From Clostridium sp. CM027 (lineage in GTDB: Bacteria > Bacillota > Clostridia > Clostridiales > Clostridiaceae), in the NCBI RefSeq assembly GCF_024730565.1, contig NZ_CP077725.1, forward strand, positions 62,001-126,000: DNA of 64,000 bases. The letters run 5' to 3'. The notes under the pieces are model-generated. The model was not told the DNA's origin. It was given only the letters and a program-made list of their open reading frames with translations, and did no database searches. The translations under genes were made by a program, and so were the position numbers. How positions within the stretch are numbered: the first letter of the stretch is position 1; each line of letters begins with the position of its first letter. Positions 43,939 through 52,279 of the stretch are shown here, in pieces.

Positions 43939-46554
43939 ATGTCTAAGGAAAGACTATTAATTTTAGATGGCCATAGTCTTATGTATAGAGCTTTTTATGC
44001 ATTACCAGCCCTAACAAATTCGGATGGCATATACACTAATGCAGTTTATGGTTTTACAAATATGCTTTTAAAGATGAAGGAAGAGTTTGAGCCAGATTAT
44101 ATTGTTACAACATTTGATAGGAAGGCGCCTACTTTTCGTCATGAAGAATATAAAGATTATAAGGCAGGTAGAAAAAAAATGCCTGATGAGCTCCGCGATC
44201 AGTTTTCTCTAGTTAGGGAACTTTTAGAGAAAATGGCTATAGATATTTTTGAATTAGATGGCTTTGAAGCAGATGATTTAATAGGAACATTATCTGTATT
44301 TGCAGAAAAACAAGGACTTGAAGTTTTTATAATAACAGGAGACAGAGATGCACTCCAGCTTGCCACAGATAATGTTAAAGTTGTAATAAACAAAAAGGGA
44401 ATGTCACAAAAGGAAATATATGATAGAAATCGAATAATAGAAGAGTTTGGAGTAACTCCTACAGAATTTATAGATGTAAAAGGGCTAATGGGGGACGCTT
44501 CTGATAATATTCCAGGTGTACCAGGAATTGGTGAAAAAACTGCTTATAAGCTAATTAAAGAGTATAAGAGTATAGAAAACCTTCTTATGAATATTGATAA
44601 GATTAGTGGTAAAAAACTTGTGGAAAATTTAACTGCTTATAGTGAACAGGCTATTTTCAGTAAAAAATTAGCTACTATTATTACATGTGTGCCTATGGAA
44701 ATGGAATTAAGTTCAATTAAATCAAAAGAAAAATATGATGTACGGGCTGTAAAAGATTTATTCTACAAATTACAATTTAAATCTTTAATAGGGAAAATAC
44801 CAGATGATGAGGATTCAATCGAAGAAACATTTTCTGCGGATTTTACGGTAATAGATAAATTGTCGAAGCTTCTGGAAGTTATTAGTGAAATTAAAGAGAC
44901 TATTTATATAACTTTTGATATTGCAGATTCTAGTGTGTTTTCTAAAATTAGCGTAAATAACATATATTTTAATTATAAGGGAAAAAACTATTTGATTATG
45001 GTTACTGATTTATTTAATGAAGATGAAGAAAAATCTATAAGTTATTTGAAAACTATACTTGAGAGTAATGATATTAAAAAGGTAAGTCACGGCGTAAAGA
45101 ATGCTTACACTGCACTTAATAAAAAAGGCATTAAGTTACAAGGGGTAAAATTTGATACAGAACTTGGGGCTTATTTGCTCGATTCAGCTAAAAAGGAGTA
45201 TAGCCTGGAAACTCTTATAGATAAAATTCTTAGAATCTGTATTATAGGCGAGGGTCATGAAAGAGAGATTAATAAAGTAGCATTACTAAAAGAGCTTTAT
45301 GAAATCTTAGAAAAGAAGATTGAAGAGTACAAAATGGAAGAACTGCTATATGATGTGGAGCAACCATTAACAGAAGCTATATCATATATGGAGGCAGAAG
45401 GATTTACAATAGACAAGGATAGATTAGAGGAACTTGGCATAAAATTCGCTCAAGATATAAAAGAAATGGAAAGCACTATTTTTGTTTTATCTGGAGAAGA
45501 ATTTAATATTAAATCTCCAAAGCAACTAGGCAAGATATTATTTGAAAAGTTAGATTTACCTGTTATAAAGAAAACAAAAACAGGATATTCAACTAATGCT
45601 GAGGTTTTAGAGGCGCTAGCAGATAAGCATCCCATTATCACAGAAATTACAAGGTATAGACAGTTAACAAAGATTTTTTCTACTTATATAGAGGGGCTAC
45701 AAGCAGTAATTGATACAGATTGTAGAATACATTCAAACTTTACACAAACAGTTACAACAACAGGAAGACTATCAAGTACTGAACCTAATTTGCAAAATAT
45801 CCCTATAAGACATGAAATGGGTAGAGCTATAAGAAAAGTATTCATACCACACAATGATCAGTGTGTTATTTTATCTGCGGATTATTCACAGATAGAGCTT
45901 AGAGTATTAGCTCATATAGCAGGGGATGAAAATTTAATTGAGGCTTTCATTAAACATTGTGATATTCATACTAAAACTGCTTCAGAGGTATTTAATGTAC
46001 CGATAGGAGAAGTTACGGCGCTTATGAGAAGTAATGCAAAAGCTGTAAACTTTGGAATAGTATATGGCATTGGAGAATTTAGCTTAGCAAAAGACTTAAA
46101 TATATCTAGAAAAGAAGCTAAAGCATACATAGAAACATATTTTGAAAGATATCCAAATGTTAAAAAATACATGGAGGATATAGTGGTTGAAGCTGAGAAA
46201 AATAATAGTGTTACTACAATAATGAATAGAAGAAGATTTATCTATGAAATAAATTCAACAAACAAAATTGTGAAGTCCTTTGGTAAAAGGCTTGCTATGA
46301 ATACACCGATACAAGGAAGTGCAGCAGATATTATTAAACTTGCTATGATAAATGTGTTTGATAAATTAAAGCAGGAGGGATTAAAGAGCACTTTAATTCT
46401 CCAAGTACACGATGAATTAATACTAAATGTATATAAGGATGAGCTTAAGCAAGTTGAGTATTTGGTTAAGGAACAGATGGAAAATGTAGTTAAACTTTCA
46501 GTTCCACTAGAAGTAGAAATAAGCATTGGAGAAACTTGGTATGAGGCAAAATAG
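43939..46554 (+). CDS. polA: DNA polymerase I
   Basis: Repair and Okazaki-fragment polymerase, 871 residues. Residues 1-290 are the 5' nuclease (RLLILDGHSLMYRAFYALP, TFDRKAPTFRHE, GDRDALQLA, DASDNIPGVPGIGEKTA). The middle holds a 3'-5' exonuclease-like domain in which the motif I acidic pair reads FDIADS rather than D-x-E, so proofreading is probably lost. From about 480 comes the polymerase with ADYSQIELRVLAHIAGD (motif A), the R-x3-K-x6-YG O-helix (MRSNAKAVNFGIVYG) and VHDELI (motif C). AGAAGGGA precedes the ATG. coaE follows without a gap. Confidence 0.96.
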   Translation: MSKERLLILDGHSLMYRAFYALPALTNSDGIYTNAVYGFTNMLLKMKEEFEPDYIVTTFDRKAPTFRHEEYKDYKAGRKKMPDELRDQFSLVRELLEKMAIDIFELDGFEADDLIGTLSVFAEKQGLEVFIITGDRDALQLATDNVKVVINKKGMSQKEIYDRNRIIEEFGVTPTEFIDVKGLMGDASDNIPGVPGIGEKTAYKLIKEYKSIENLLMNIDKISGKKLVENLTAYSEQAIFSKKLATIITCVPMEMELSSIKSKEKYDVRAVKDLFYKLQFKSLIGKIPDDEDSIEETFSADFTVIDKLSKLLEVISEIKETIYITFDIADSSVFSKISVNNIYFNYKGKNYLIMVTDLFNEDEEKSISYLKTILESNDIKKVSHGVKNAYTALNKKGIKLQGVKFDTELGAYLLDSAKKEYSLETLIDKILRICIIGEGHEREINKVALLKELYEILEKKIEEYKMEELLYDVEQPLTEAISYMEAEGFTIDKDRLEELGIKFAQDIKEMESTIFVLSGEEFNIKSPKQLGKILFEKLDLPVIKKTKTGYSTNAEVLEALADKHPIITEITRYRQLTKIFSTYIEGLQAVIDTDCRIHSNFTQTVTTTGRLSSTEPNLQNIPIRHEMGRAIRKVFIPHNDQCVILSADYSQIELRVLAHIAGDENLIEAFIKHCDIHTKTASEVFNVPIGEVTALMRSNAKAVNFGIVYGIGEFSLAKDLNISRKEAKAYIETYFERYPNVKKYMEDIVVEAEKNNSVTTIMNRRRFIYEINSTNKIVKSFGKRLAMNTPIQGSAADIIKLAMINVFDKLKQEGLKSTLILQVHDELILNVYKDELKQVEYLVKEQMENVVKLSVPLEVEISIGETWYEAK

Positions 46555-47166
46555 TTGAAAACGCTAAGGGTTGGGATAACAGGTGGAATCGGTAGTGGAA
46601 AGAGCACAATAACTAATATGCTAATAGAGAAGGGTCTTCCGGTTGTTGATGCAGACATTGTAGCTAGAGAGGTTTTTATAATATATCCTGAGATGATAAG
46701 TAGAATTAAAGGGGAATTCGGGTATGAGTTTTTTGACAGTGAAGGTAATCTTAATAGGAAAGAGTTTGGAAACTATATATTTAAGGGTGATAATCGCAGA
46801 AAAAAGCTTGAAAGTATAATGATGCCGTTTATAAAAAAAGAAATACAAGACAGAATAAAAATGTACGAAGAAGGCAATTTGCAATTTTGCTTTTTAGATG
46901 CACCTACTTTAATAGAAAACAATTTTCATACTAGTATGGATGTAACTATTTTAGTGTGGGTGAGTAGTGACATTCAAGTACAAAGGGTTATGAATCGAGA
47001 TGCTTTAAAAATAGACGAAACATGGGATAGAATAAGAGCTCAAATGCCAATAGATGAAAAGAAAAAATTTGCAGATTTTGTTATTGATAATGGCGGGAGT
47101 ATTGAAAATACAAAATTACAACTAGATTTGATTATTAGGAAGTTAGAAAGGTTAGGAGTGAAGTGA
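46555..47166 (+). CDS. coaE: Dephospho-CoA kinase
   Basis: The last step of coenzyme A synthesis. The 203-residue P-loop kinase has GITGGIGSGKSTI at the N-terminus, DADIVAREV, the FLDAPTLIE strand and the LID region with RVMNRD. It starts at TTG directly after the polA stop codon, with the ribosome binding signal inside polA, so it is translationally coupled. The polA-coaE-lytic transglycosylase order is a common clostridial arrangement. Confidence 0.95.
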   Translation: MKTLRVGITGGIGSGKSTITNMLIEKGLPVVDADIVAREVFIIYPEMISRIKGEFGYEFFDSEGNLNRKEFGNYIFKGDNRRKKLESIMMPFIKKEIQDRIKMYEEGNLQFCFLDAPTLIENNFHTSMDVTILVWVSSDIQVQRVMNRDALKIDETWDRIRAQMPIDEKKKFADFVIDNGGSIENTKLQLDLIIRKLERLGVK

Positions 47167-47726
47167 TGAAATTTAAAAAAATTATAAAAATCTTAATCTT
47201 AATTTTTTTGGTTATTATAGTGATTAACATTAAAAGCATTTTTAAAAGCTTTTACCCTATAAAATATGGAAATCAAATAGTTAAGTATTCGCAAAGGTAT
47301 AATGTGGATCCTTGTTTGGTTGCAGCTGTAATTAGGGCAGAAAGTAATTTTGATGGAAACGCTGTTTCTCCAAAAGGTGCCTATGGGCTTATGCAGATAA
47401 TGCCTGATACTGCATTGTGGATTGCAGAAAATATGAAATTAAAAGATTTTGATGTGGAAAAATTATATGAAAGTGAAATTAATATTGCTATGGGATGTTG
47501 GTATATTAATAATTTAAACACTGAATTTAATGGAAATATAGACTTGGTGTTGGCAGCTTACAATGGTGGACGTGGAAATGTACAAAAATGGCTTGATGAT
47601 AAAGAATACTCTAGCGATGGAAAAACATTAAATGTAATACCTTTCGGGGAAACAGATAAATATGTTAAAAAGGTAAAAACAAATTATAATATTTATTTTA
47701 AATTATATGGTGATGAAATCAAATAA
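47166..47726 (+). CDS. Membrane-anchored lytic transglycosylase (SLT domain)
   Basis: Cleaves the glycan strands of peptidoglycan at the cell surface. An N-terminal membrane anchor (IIKILILIFLVIIVINIKSI) precedes the SLT/lysozyme-like domain with catalytic Glu in IRAESNFDGNAVSPKGAYG, LMQIMPDTA, GCWYINNL and AAYNGGRGNV. The ATG at 47166 is seven bases after AGGAG; a GTG three bases earlier is also possible. It overlaps the end of coaE. About 186 residues, normal for the short clostridial type. Confidence 0.92.
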   Translation: MKFKKIIKILILIFLVIIVINIKSIFKSFYPIKYGNQIVKYSQRYNVDPCLVAAVIRAESNFDGNAVSPKGAYGLMQIMPDTALWIAENMKLKDFDVEKLYESEINIAMGCWYINNLNTEFNGNIDLVLAAYNGGRGNVQKWLDDKEYSSDGKTLNVIPFGETDKYVKKVKTNYNIYFKLYGDEIK

Positions 47727-47741
47727 AAACAGAAAAAACTA

Positions 47742-47771
47742 TTGACAATTTATACTAGAATAATATATAAT
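47742..47771 (+). promoter_or_regulatory. Consensus sigmaA promoter of tRNA-Leu(AAG)
   Basis: A perfect TTGACA (47742-47747) and a perfect TATAAT (47766-47771) with an 18-base spacer, about 75 bases before the tRNA. Confidence 0.8.
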
Positions 47772-47845
47772 CAATCTTGTAGTTACAAGTTTTAAAATAC
47801 ATATGACTATAAGATTTGATCCTTTATATTAAATAAACAATATTT

Positions 47846-47927
47846 GCGATAGTGGCGGAATGGCAGACGCGCACGTTTAAGGGACGTGTGGGAGACCATA
47901 CGGGTTCAAGTCCCGTCTGTCGCACCA
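47846..47927 (+). tRNA. tRNA-Leu (anticodon AAG)
   Basis: Acceptor GCGATAG/CTGTCGC, D-stem GCG/CGC, anticodon arm CACGT-TTAAGGG-ACGTG, variable arm TGG-GAGA-CCA, T-arm ACGGG-TTCAAGT-CCCGT, and encoded CCA give a class II leucine tRNA. The anticodon reads AAG, so A34 would need conversion to inosine to read CUC or CUA besides CUU. Confidence 0.93.
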
Positions 47928-47943
47928 AAAAATTATATTACTT

Positions 47944-47974
47944 TAAAAAAGAGGTAGAAATACCTCTTTTTTTT
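47944..47974 (+). terminator. Terminator of tRNA-Leu(AAG)
   Basis: AAAGAGGTA-GAAA-TACCTCTTT followed by a T-run that runs directly into repeat copy C. Confidence 0.88.
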
Positions 47975-48030
47975 AACGACTTTCCTTCAGAAGTTGTTAA
48001 TATTGCAGTACCGCGGGTGATGATTTAATT
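47972..48030. repeat. Dispersed repeat, copy C (internally deleted)
   Basis: TTTAACGAC is followed after three bases by CCTTCAGAAGTTGTTAATAT, TGCAGTACCGCGGGTGATGA and TTTAA. This is the two ends of copies A and B joined, with about 90 middle bases missing. The T-tract of the tRNA terminator flows into its first bases. Confidence 0.65.
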
Positions 48031-48106
48031 GGTAAGATAAAAACCTATGAAAAGTGAATTTTTTTAAGAAATATGGAAAAACTAACATCTGAAAGAGGTG
48101 TTATTT

Positions 48107-48229
48107 ATGAAAAACAAAAACAATAATTCTAATGAAAAACAGGAGAAACCACTCAAAAATAAAGAAAATAATCCAGTTACTATAAATGGTGATAGTAACA
48201 TGAGAAAGCCTGTAAGAGGATTAAAGTAG
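48107..48229 (+). CDS. 40-residue Asn/Lys-rich small protein
   Basis: Begins KNKNNNSNEKQEKP and ends NMRKPVRGLK, with no Cys, Trp or hydrophobic core, so it is probably unstructured. AGAGGTG lies before the ATG and its own terminator follows, both of which support a real gene. Such composition occurs among small spore proteins, but this one lacks a signature I can name. Confidence 0.55.
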   Translation: MKNKNNNSNEKQEKPLKNKENNPVTINGDSNMRKPVRGLK

Positions 48230-48254
48230 AGGCGCTATAAAAAGTGAGCGCTAT

Positions 48255-48290
48255 AAAGAGGGTGTAATTACATCCTCTTTATTTTTTTTT
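48255..48290 (+). terminator. Terminator after the 40-residue gene
   Basis: AAAGAGGGTGTAATTACATCCTCTTT folds as AAAGAGG/CCTCTTT plus TGTA/TACA pairs, followed by a T-run. Two copies of GCGCTATAAA lie just before it. Confidence 0.8.
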
Positions 48291-48373
48291 GCATATTGTC
48301 ATAAAATTAGTATCAAAACACGGCCTCTAGCATAAATTGTTAATGTATTAAGTTATAAATAGGGAGGGCGGTT

Positions 48374-48895
48374 ATGAAACTAGAGGACAGAAATATTGAA
48401 GATATAGACATGAAGGAAGAATATGAAATGGTTCCACTAGAACCTATGATGTATGGATATGGGCAAATGAATATGATGCCGAATATGGGCATGAACCCAA
48501 ATGTGGGTATGAACCCAAACATGGGAATGCAAATGGGAGATATGCAGGATGTAAATCCAAATATGGGGATTAATTCGATTATGGGAATGAACCAATTTAA
48601 TGAAGACATGTTCATGAATGGGTCCAATCCAATGGGTATGACGTATGGAGATGTATCTATGAAAGGTTTTGAGCAGGGGGATGAAGATTTAAGACAATTG
48701 GATAATTATCAAGATAGATCCCCATTTGATAGACCTAATCCCCAATACAATGATGTTGAGTCCATTGTAAGAAGAATTGAGAGGTATAACCCTGCCATAT
48801 TTAGGAGGTTAAATAGGTGTGGGATACCATATTTAGAAGCAAAAGAAATAGTTAGAAGAATCGTTAGAGTAACACTTATGTACAGAGATGAATAA
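48374..48895 (+). CDS. Met/Asn/Gly-rich repeat protein with a conserved-looking helical tail
   Basis: 173 residues in three parts: an acidic start (1-20), a methionine-rich low-complexity stretch at about 25-90 built from NPNMGM/NPNVGM-type units, and a charged helical C-terminus (VESIVRRIERYNPAIFRRLN, then AKEIVRRIVRVTLMY). There is no signal peptide. AGGGAGGG precedes the ATG. Met-rich proteins can bind Cu(I) or act as oxidant sinks, and clostridial spore coats contain low-complexity proteins with short conserved tails. Neither role is shown here, and I do not recognise the family. Single gene. Confidence 0.75.
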   Translation: MKLEDRNIEDIDMKEEYEMVPLEPMMYGYGQMNMMPNMGMNPNVGMNPNMGMQMGDMQDVNPNMGINSIMGMNQFNEDMFMNGSNPMGMTYGDVSMKGFEQGDEDLRQLDNYQDRSPFDRPNPQYNDVESIVRRIERYNPAIFRRLNRCGIPYLEAKEIVRRIVRVTLMYRDE

Positions 48896-49108
48896 AAAAT
48901 AGTAATCATTTAACATAAAGAAAAACAAAATTCATCTAGAACCCTATAAAAACTTATAGGGTTATTTGATTTGTAATGATTTGACAAAAAAATAAAAATA
49001 TAGAAGTGCTAATATAATTTTTTTTGAAGGGGATTTAAAAGTAACGTAGAATTTAATTATTAAAGAGGCATAAAATGTTAAAGAGGAGTAAATTGAAGAG
49101 GTGTAATT

Positions 49109-49621
49109 ATGTTTAATATAGATATTAAATTTGATGATGTTAGCATTATGAATGTAGAAAAAGGGGATATTTTAAAAATTAAAAATTGGACTAATAAACA
49201 GCAAGATTTTAATATAGAGGCAAGGTTAAATTATGATATTAAGGAATTTTATGAAAGATATTTAGAGTGTTATGTGAGTGAAGGGGAATACTTTCTTAAA
49301 GTGTTACATGGTAGTGAACTTATAGGTATTATAAAAGGTAGAATAGAATTTAAAAATCCAAATGAAGTATGGATTATGTGTTATTTAATAGAAATTAGAC
49401 TATATGATGCTGATATATCAAACATAATTATTAATGAGTTTTCAAAGCATTTACATGAAAATTATGGAATGTGTGATTTCTATACTTTTGTTTCATCTAA
49501 TAATAATGCAATGGTGGAATTTTGGAAACGCAATAACTTTGAAGAAAGTAGGGTAACAAGCAATTTTTTTAAGATAAATAGCGAAGACAAGGATATAATA
49601 ATTCTAAAAAAAACAATTTAA
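49109..49621 (+). CDS. GNAT-family N-acetyltransferase
   Basis: A 170-residue acetyltransferase of the GNAT fold. It has an early ILKIKNW strand-helix, a central GSELIGIIKGRIEF beta-hairpin, a C-terminal NNAMVEFWKRNNFEES helix-loop typical of the acceptor side, and a final IILKK strand. The acetyl-CoA loop (R/Q-x-x-G-x-A) is poorly conserved (IRLYDADISNII), so substrate and even activity are uncertain. AGAGGTG precedes the ATG, in a stretch where that pattern occurs three times in tandem. Confidence 0.7.
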   Translation: MFNIDIKFDDVSIMNVEKGDILKIKNWTNKQQDFNIEARLNYDIKEFYERYLECYVSEGEYFLKVLHGSELIGIIKGRIEFKNPNEVWIMCYLIEIRLYDADISNIIINEFSKHLHENYGMCDFYTFVSSNNNAMVEFWKRNNFEESRVTSNFFKINSEDKDIIILKKTI

Positions 49622-49760
49622 TATATATATATTTTTTTTTATTCTAAAATCAATTTTAAAATAATAGTATTTTAAATAAGGCATCTAAAAAAATAGACTA
49701 CAAGTTACTAGTTATTTTTTAAAAGATGTTTAAAGATTTATTAAATTAGGGGATGATAAA

Positions 49761-50513
49761 GTGAGATATACTAGATATAATTATAAGACGCCTAGGAAAA
49801 ATAATAATTTTATGATTGTAATTACATTAACTTTGATAGCAGCCATTGCCTTGGGCACAATGTTGTCCAAGCTAATACCTAATAATAACGTTAAAACGGG
49901 TACAGGTGATAAAACTACTAAAACGGATGTAGTAAAAGACAGTAAAGTAAATCAAGATAGTAAAGTGAACAAAGAGAGCGTAGATGTTTCTAAAGAGATT
50001 CCTCAAACTAATATTAAAGATTATGTAGCAATACAATGTGGCGTTTTTAGCGCGAAGGAAAATGCTTTAATTTTGAAAAAAAGTTTAATGGAGTTTAGTA
50101 CACCATTTATTCTTGAAGAAGATAAATTATATAAAGTCTTGGTTGGTGTTTATCCTAAAGATGGGATTGGTAATATTATTAAACAACTTGATGCAAAAAA
50201 AATAATGTATACTAAAATTAATTTTCAATTGAGCGGAAAGGATTCAACAAGTGCACAAACCAATGAAATGATAAGTGCTGATCTTAAAATATTAAATAAA
50301 CTTTCAGAAAAAGATACTAAATCAATTAAAACTGTAGAATTAAAAAAGTGGATAGGTTCTTTAAAGGGTGCGGAAGAAAAAAGTAAAAATTATAGTACCA
50401 TGACTGAAATGAAATCATATTTAACTGCAATGCCAGCGGAATTAAAAAAGGAAAAAACAGAGGAGGGGTATATCTACATCTATAAATATATAAAGAAAAT
50501 ATTAAAGAAGTAG
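49761..50513 (+). CDS. SPOR-domain membrane protein
   Basis: A 250-residue protein that starts at GTG after GGGGATG. It has a short cytoplasmic head (RYTRYNYKTPRKNNN), a membrane helix at about 18-38, and a Lys/Asp/Ser-rich linker (about 45-80). A SPOR domain follows (about 85-150: VAIQCGVFSAKENALILKK, PFILEEDKLYKVLVGVY), which binds denuded peptidoglycan at septa. The helical C-terminal domain is unassigned. It may act in division or sporulation, next to the maf-radC-mre-min genes, though terminators separate it from them. Confidence 0.82.
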   Translation: MRYTRYNYKTPRKNNNFMIVITLTLIAAIALGTMLSKLIPNNNVKTGTGDKTTKTDVVKDSKVNQDSKVNKESVDVSKEIPQTNIKDYVAIQCGVFSAKENALILKKSLMEFSTPFILEEDKLYKVLVGVYPKDGIGNIIKQLDAKKIMYTKINFQLSGKDSTSAQTNEMISADLKILNKLSEKDTKSIKTVELKKWIGSLKGAEEKSKNYSTMTEMKSYLTAMPAELKKEKTEEGYIYIYKYIKKILKK

Positions 50514-50537
50514 AATGATGTGGAATTAAATCATTAA

Positions 50538-50577
50538 AAATACAAATAGATTATTTGAATCTATTTGTATTTTTTTA
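50538..50577 (+). terminator. Terminator after the SPOR-domain gene
   Basis: AATACAAATAGATT pairs with AATCTATTTGTATT around ATTTG and ends in T7. Confidence 0.88.
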
Positions 50578-50714
50578 TCTAAATGCTAGTGGATATTTTT
50601 GCAACTTAATAAATTACAATTATAAACTTTTTTTGAATATTAAATTTATACACTTGTGTATGAATTTATTAAATGTTAAAATGTATAGGATATAAGTAAA
50701 GTGGGGGGTACGAT

Positions 50715-50975
50715 TTGAAAAGTGCAGAAGGAAGAAATCCGTATTTTATTTTTTTTATACTGATTGGAGCTATTTCTGGAAGTTTTATAGGTGAACTATT
50801 AGGAGATAACGTAAGCGCACTCAAATTTTTAAAGAGTACATACACCATAGGAATGAATACTCCTATGCTTATAGATTTTAAAGTATTAGCAGTAACTTTC
50901 GGTATAAATTTTAATATTAATATAATGTCTATTATAGGCATTGTTTTGGCAATAATATTATATAGAAAATATTAG
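50715..50975 (+). CDS. DUF4321 small membrane protein
   Basis: An 86-residue protein with two membrane helices (about 8-28 and 62-82) joined by a segment with GELLGDNVSALKFL and a DFKVLAVTFG stretch, the DUF4321 pattern found before maf-radC-mreB in clostridia. It starts at TTG after GGGGGG. Function unknown. The position at the head of a maf-radC-mreBCD run suggests an envelope or division link. Ten bases separate it from maf. Confidence 0.85.
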   Translation: MKSAEGRNPYFIFFILIGAISGSFIGELLGDNVSALKFLKSTYTIGMNTPMLIDFKVLAVTFGINFNINIMSIIGIVLAIILYRKY

Positions 50976-50985
50976 GAGTGATGTA

Positions 50986-51561
50986 GTGGATATTATTCTA
51001 GCTTCTGCATCTTTGCGTAGGGTGGAACTTTTAAAAAAAATAACTAGCAATTTCAAGGTAATAGTAAGTGACTTTGAAGAGAGTGACGTATTATTTTCTG
51101 CGAATTGTGGAGACTACGTTATGGCCTTAGCAAAAGGAAAGGCTGTAGCTGTTTGTAGTAGCGTTAAAAAACCAGCTGTTATAATAGGGTGTGATACTAT
51201 TGTTTATTTCAAAGGCAAAGTGCTTGGTAAACCTAAAAATAACAAGCGAGCTTTTCAAATGATTAGTGATTTAAGTGATAATACACATGAGGTATATACA
51301 GGGATTGCAGTAATAAACACCGAAACTCAAGAGATTAGTACTGAGTATGTTTGTACGGAAGTAAAATTTTCAAAATTGTCTTCAATAGAAATAAACAATT
51401 ACATAGAAAAGGGCGAGTCACTTGATAAGGCTGGAGCTTATGGAATACAAGGAGCAGCATCTCTATTTGTTGAAGAAATAAAGGGCTGTTACTATAGTGT
51501 GGTGGGGCTACCGGTAAATAAATTATATTTTATGTTAAGGGAGATGGGGGTCAATCTATAA
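50986..51561 (+). CDS. maf: Maf-like nucleoside triphosphate pyrophosphatase
   Basis: Hydrolyses (modified) dTTP/UTP to the monophosphate and limits septum formation when overproduced. The 191-residue product starts IILASASLRRVELL, the Maf signature, and has IIGCDTIVYFKGKVLGKP, VYTGIAVI and the later KAGAYGIQGAA loop with catalytic acidic residues. It starts at GTG, with AGGAGTG upstream. It is followed closely by radC, as in many Firmicutes. Confidence 0.93.
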   Translation: MDIILASASLRRVELLKKITSNFKVIVSDFEESDVLFSANCGDYVMALAKGKAVAVCSSVKKPAVIIGCDTIVYFKGKVLGKPKNNKRAFQMISDLSDNTHEVYTGIAVINTETQEISTEYVCTEVKFSKLSSIEINNYIEKGESLDKAGAYGIQGAASLFVEEIKGCYYSVVGLPVNKLYFMLREMGVNL

Positions 51562-51572
51562 AGGAGTTGTTT

Positions 51573-52259
51573 ATGGGTATGACGTGCAAAATCATGGATT
51601 TGCCTCAAAATGAAAGGCCAAGGGAAAAATTGTTAAGATACGGTGCTGAAACTTTATCCAACAATGAGCTATTAGCTATAATACTTAGAATAGGATCAAA
51701 AAATGAAAATATTATAAGTCTTTGTGATAGAATAATTTCTGAGTGTGGCGGACTAAATGGACTTCTAAGTTCAAGTGCAGAAGAATTTATGAATTTAAAG
51801 GGTGTTGGAAATGCTAAAGCAACACAACTTTTAGCACTTACAGAAATTTCAAAAAGATTTAGAAGTTTTAAATCAGGAGAAGAGTACAAAATTACTTCCC
51901 CAAAAGATGTTGCAGAATATCTTATGGAGGAAATGAGATATTTAAAAAAAGAATATCTTAAATTAGTTATGCTAAACACAAAGAATGTCATTATAAGTAT
52001 AAAGGATATCTCAATTGGTAATTTAAACACTTCGATAGTTCATCCAAGAGAAGTTTTTTACGAAGCTATTAAAAAATGTAGTGCTTCCGTGGTTATTTGT
52101 CACAATCATCCGTCTGGAGATCCAACTCCTAGCAAGGAAGATGTAAACATTACTATAAGACTTCAAGAATGTGGTAAATTACTAGGGATAGAAGTGCTTG
52201 ATCATATAATTATTGGGAATGGAACTTATACGAGTTTAAAAGAAAAAGGAATACTTTAG
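51573..52259 (+). CDS. radC: RadC/JAMM-domain protein
   Basis: An N-terminal helix-hairpin-helix-like part ([35 protein letters not shown]) precedes a JAB1/MPN metalloprotease-like domain with [17 protein letters not shown] and a C-terminal LDHIIIGNG. The metal site is complete. The name is historical; a DNA repair role is not supported for the family. ATG 51573 is six bases after AAGGAG. mreB follows after 20 bases, probably in one transcript. Confidence 0.93.
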   Translation: MGMTCKIMDLPQNERPREKLLRYGAETLSNNELLAIILRIGSKNENIISLCDRIISECGGLNGLLSSSAEEFMNLKGVGNAKATQLLALTEISKRFRSFKSGEEYKITSPKDVAEYLMEEMRYLKKEYLKLVMLNTKNVIISIKDISIGNLNTSIVHPREVFYEAIKKCSASVVICHNHPSGDPTPSKEDVNITIRLQECGKLLGIEVLDHIIIGNGTYTSLKEKGIL

Positions 52260-52279
52260 ATACGAAGGGAGAAATTATA

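Noticed and set aside
48474-48600. Short direct repeats that could suggest a CRISPR array or tandem repeat locus
   Set aside because: The repeats are codon-level copies of Asn-Pro-Asn-Met-Gly-Met within an open frame with a ribosome binding site; there are no equal spacers.
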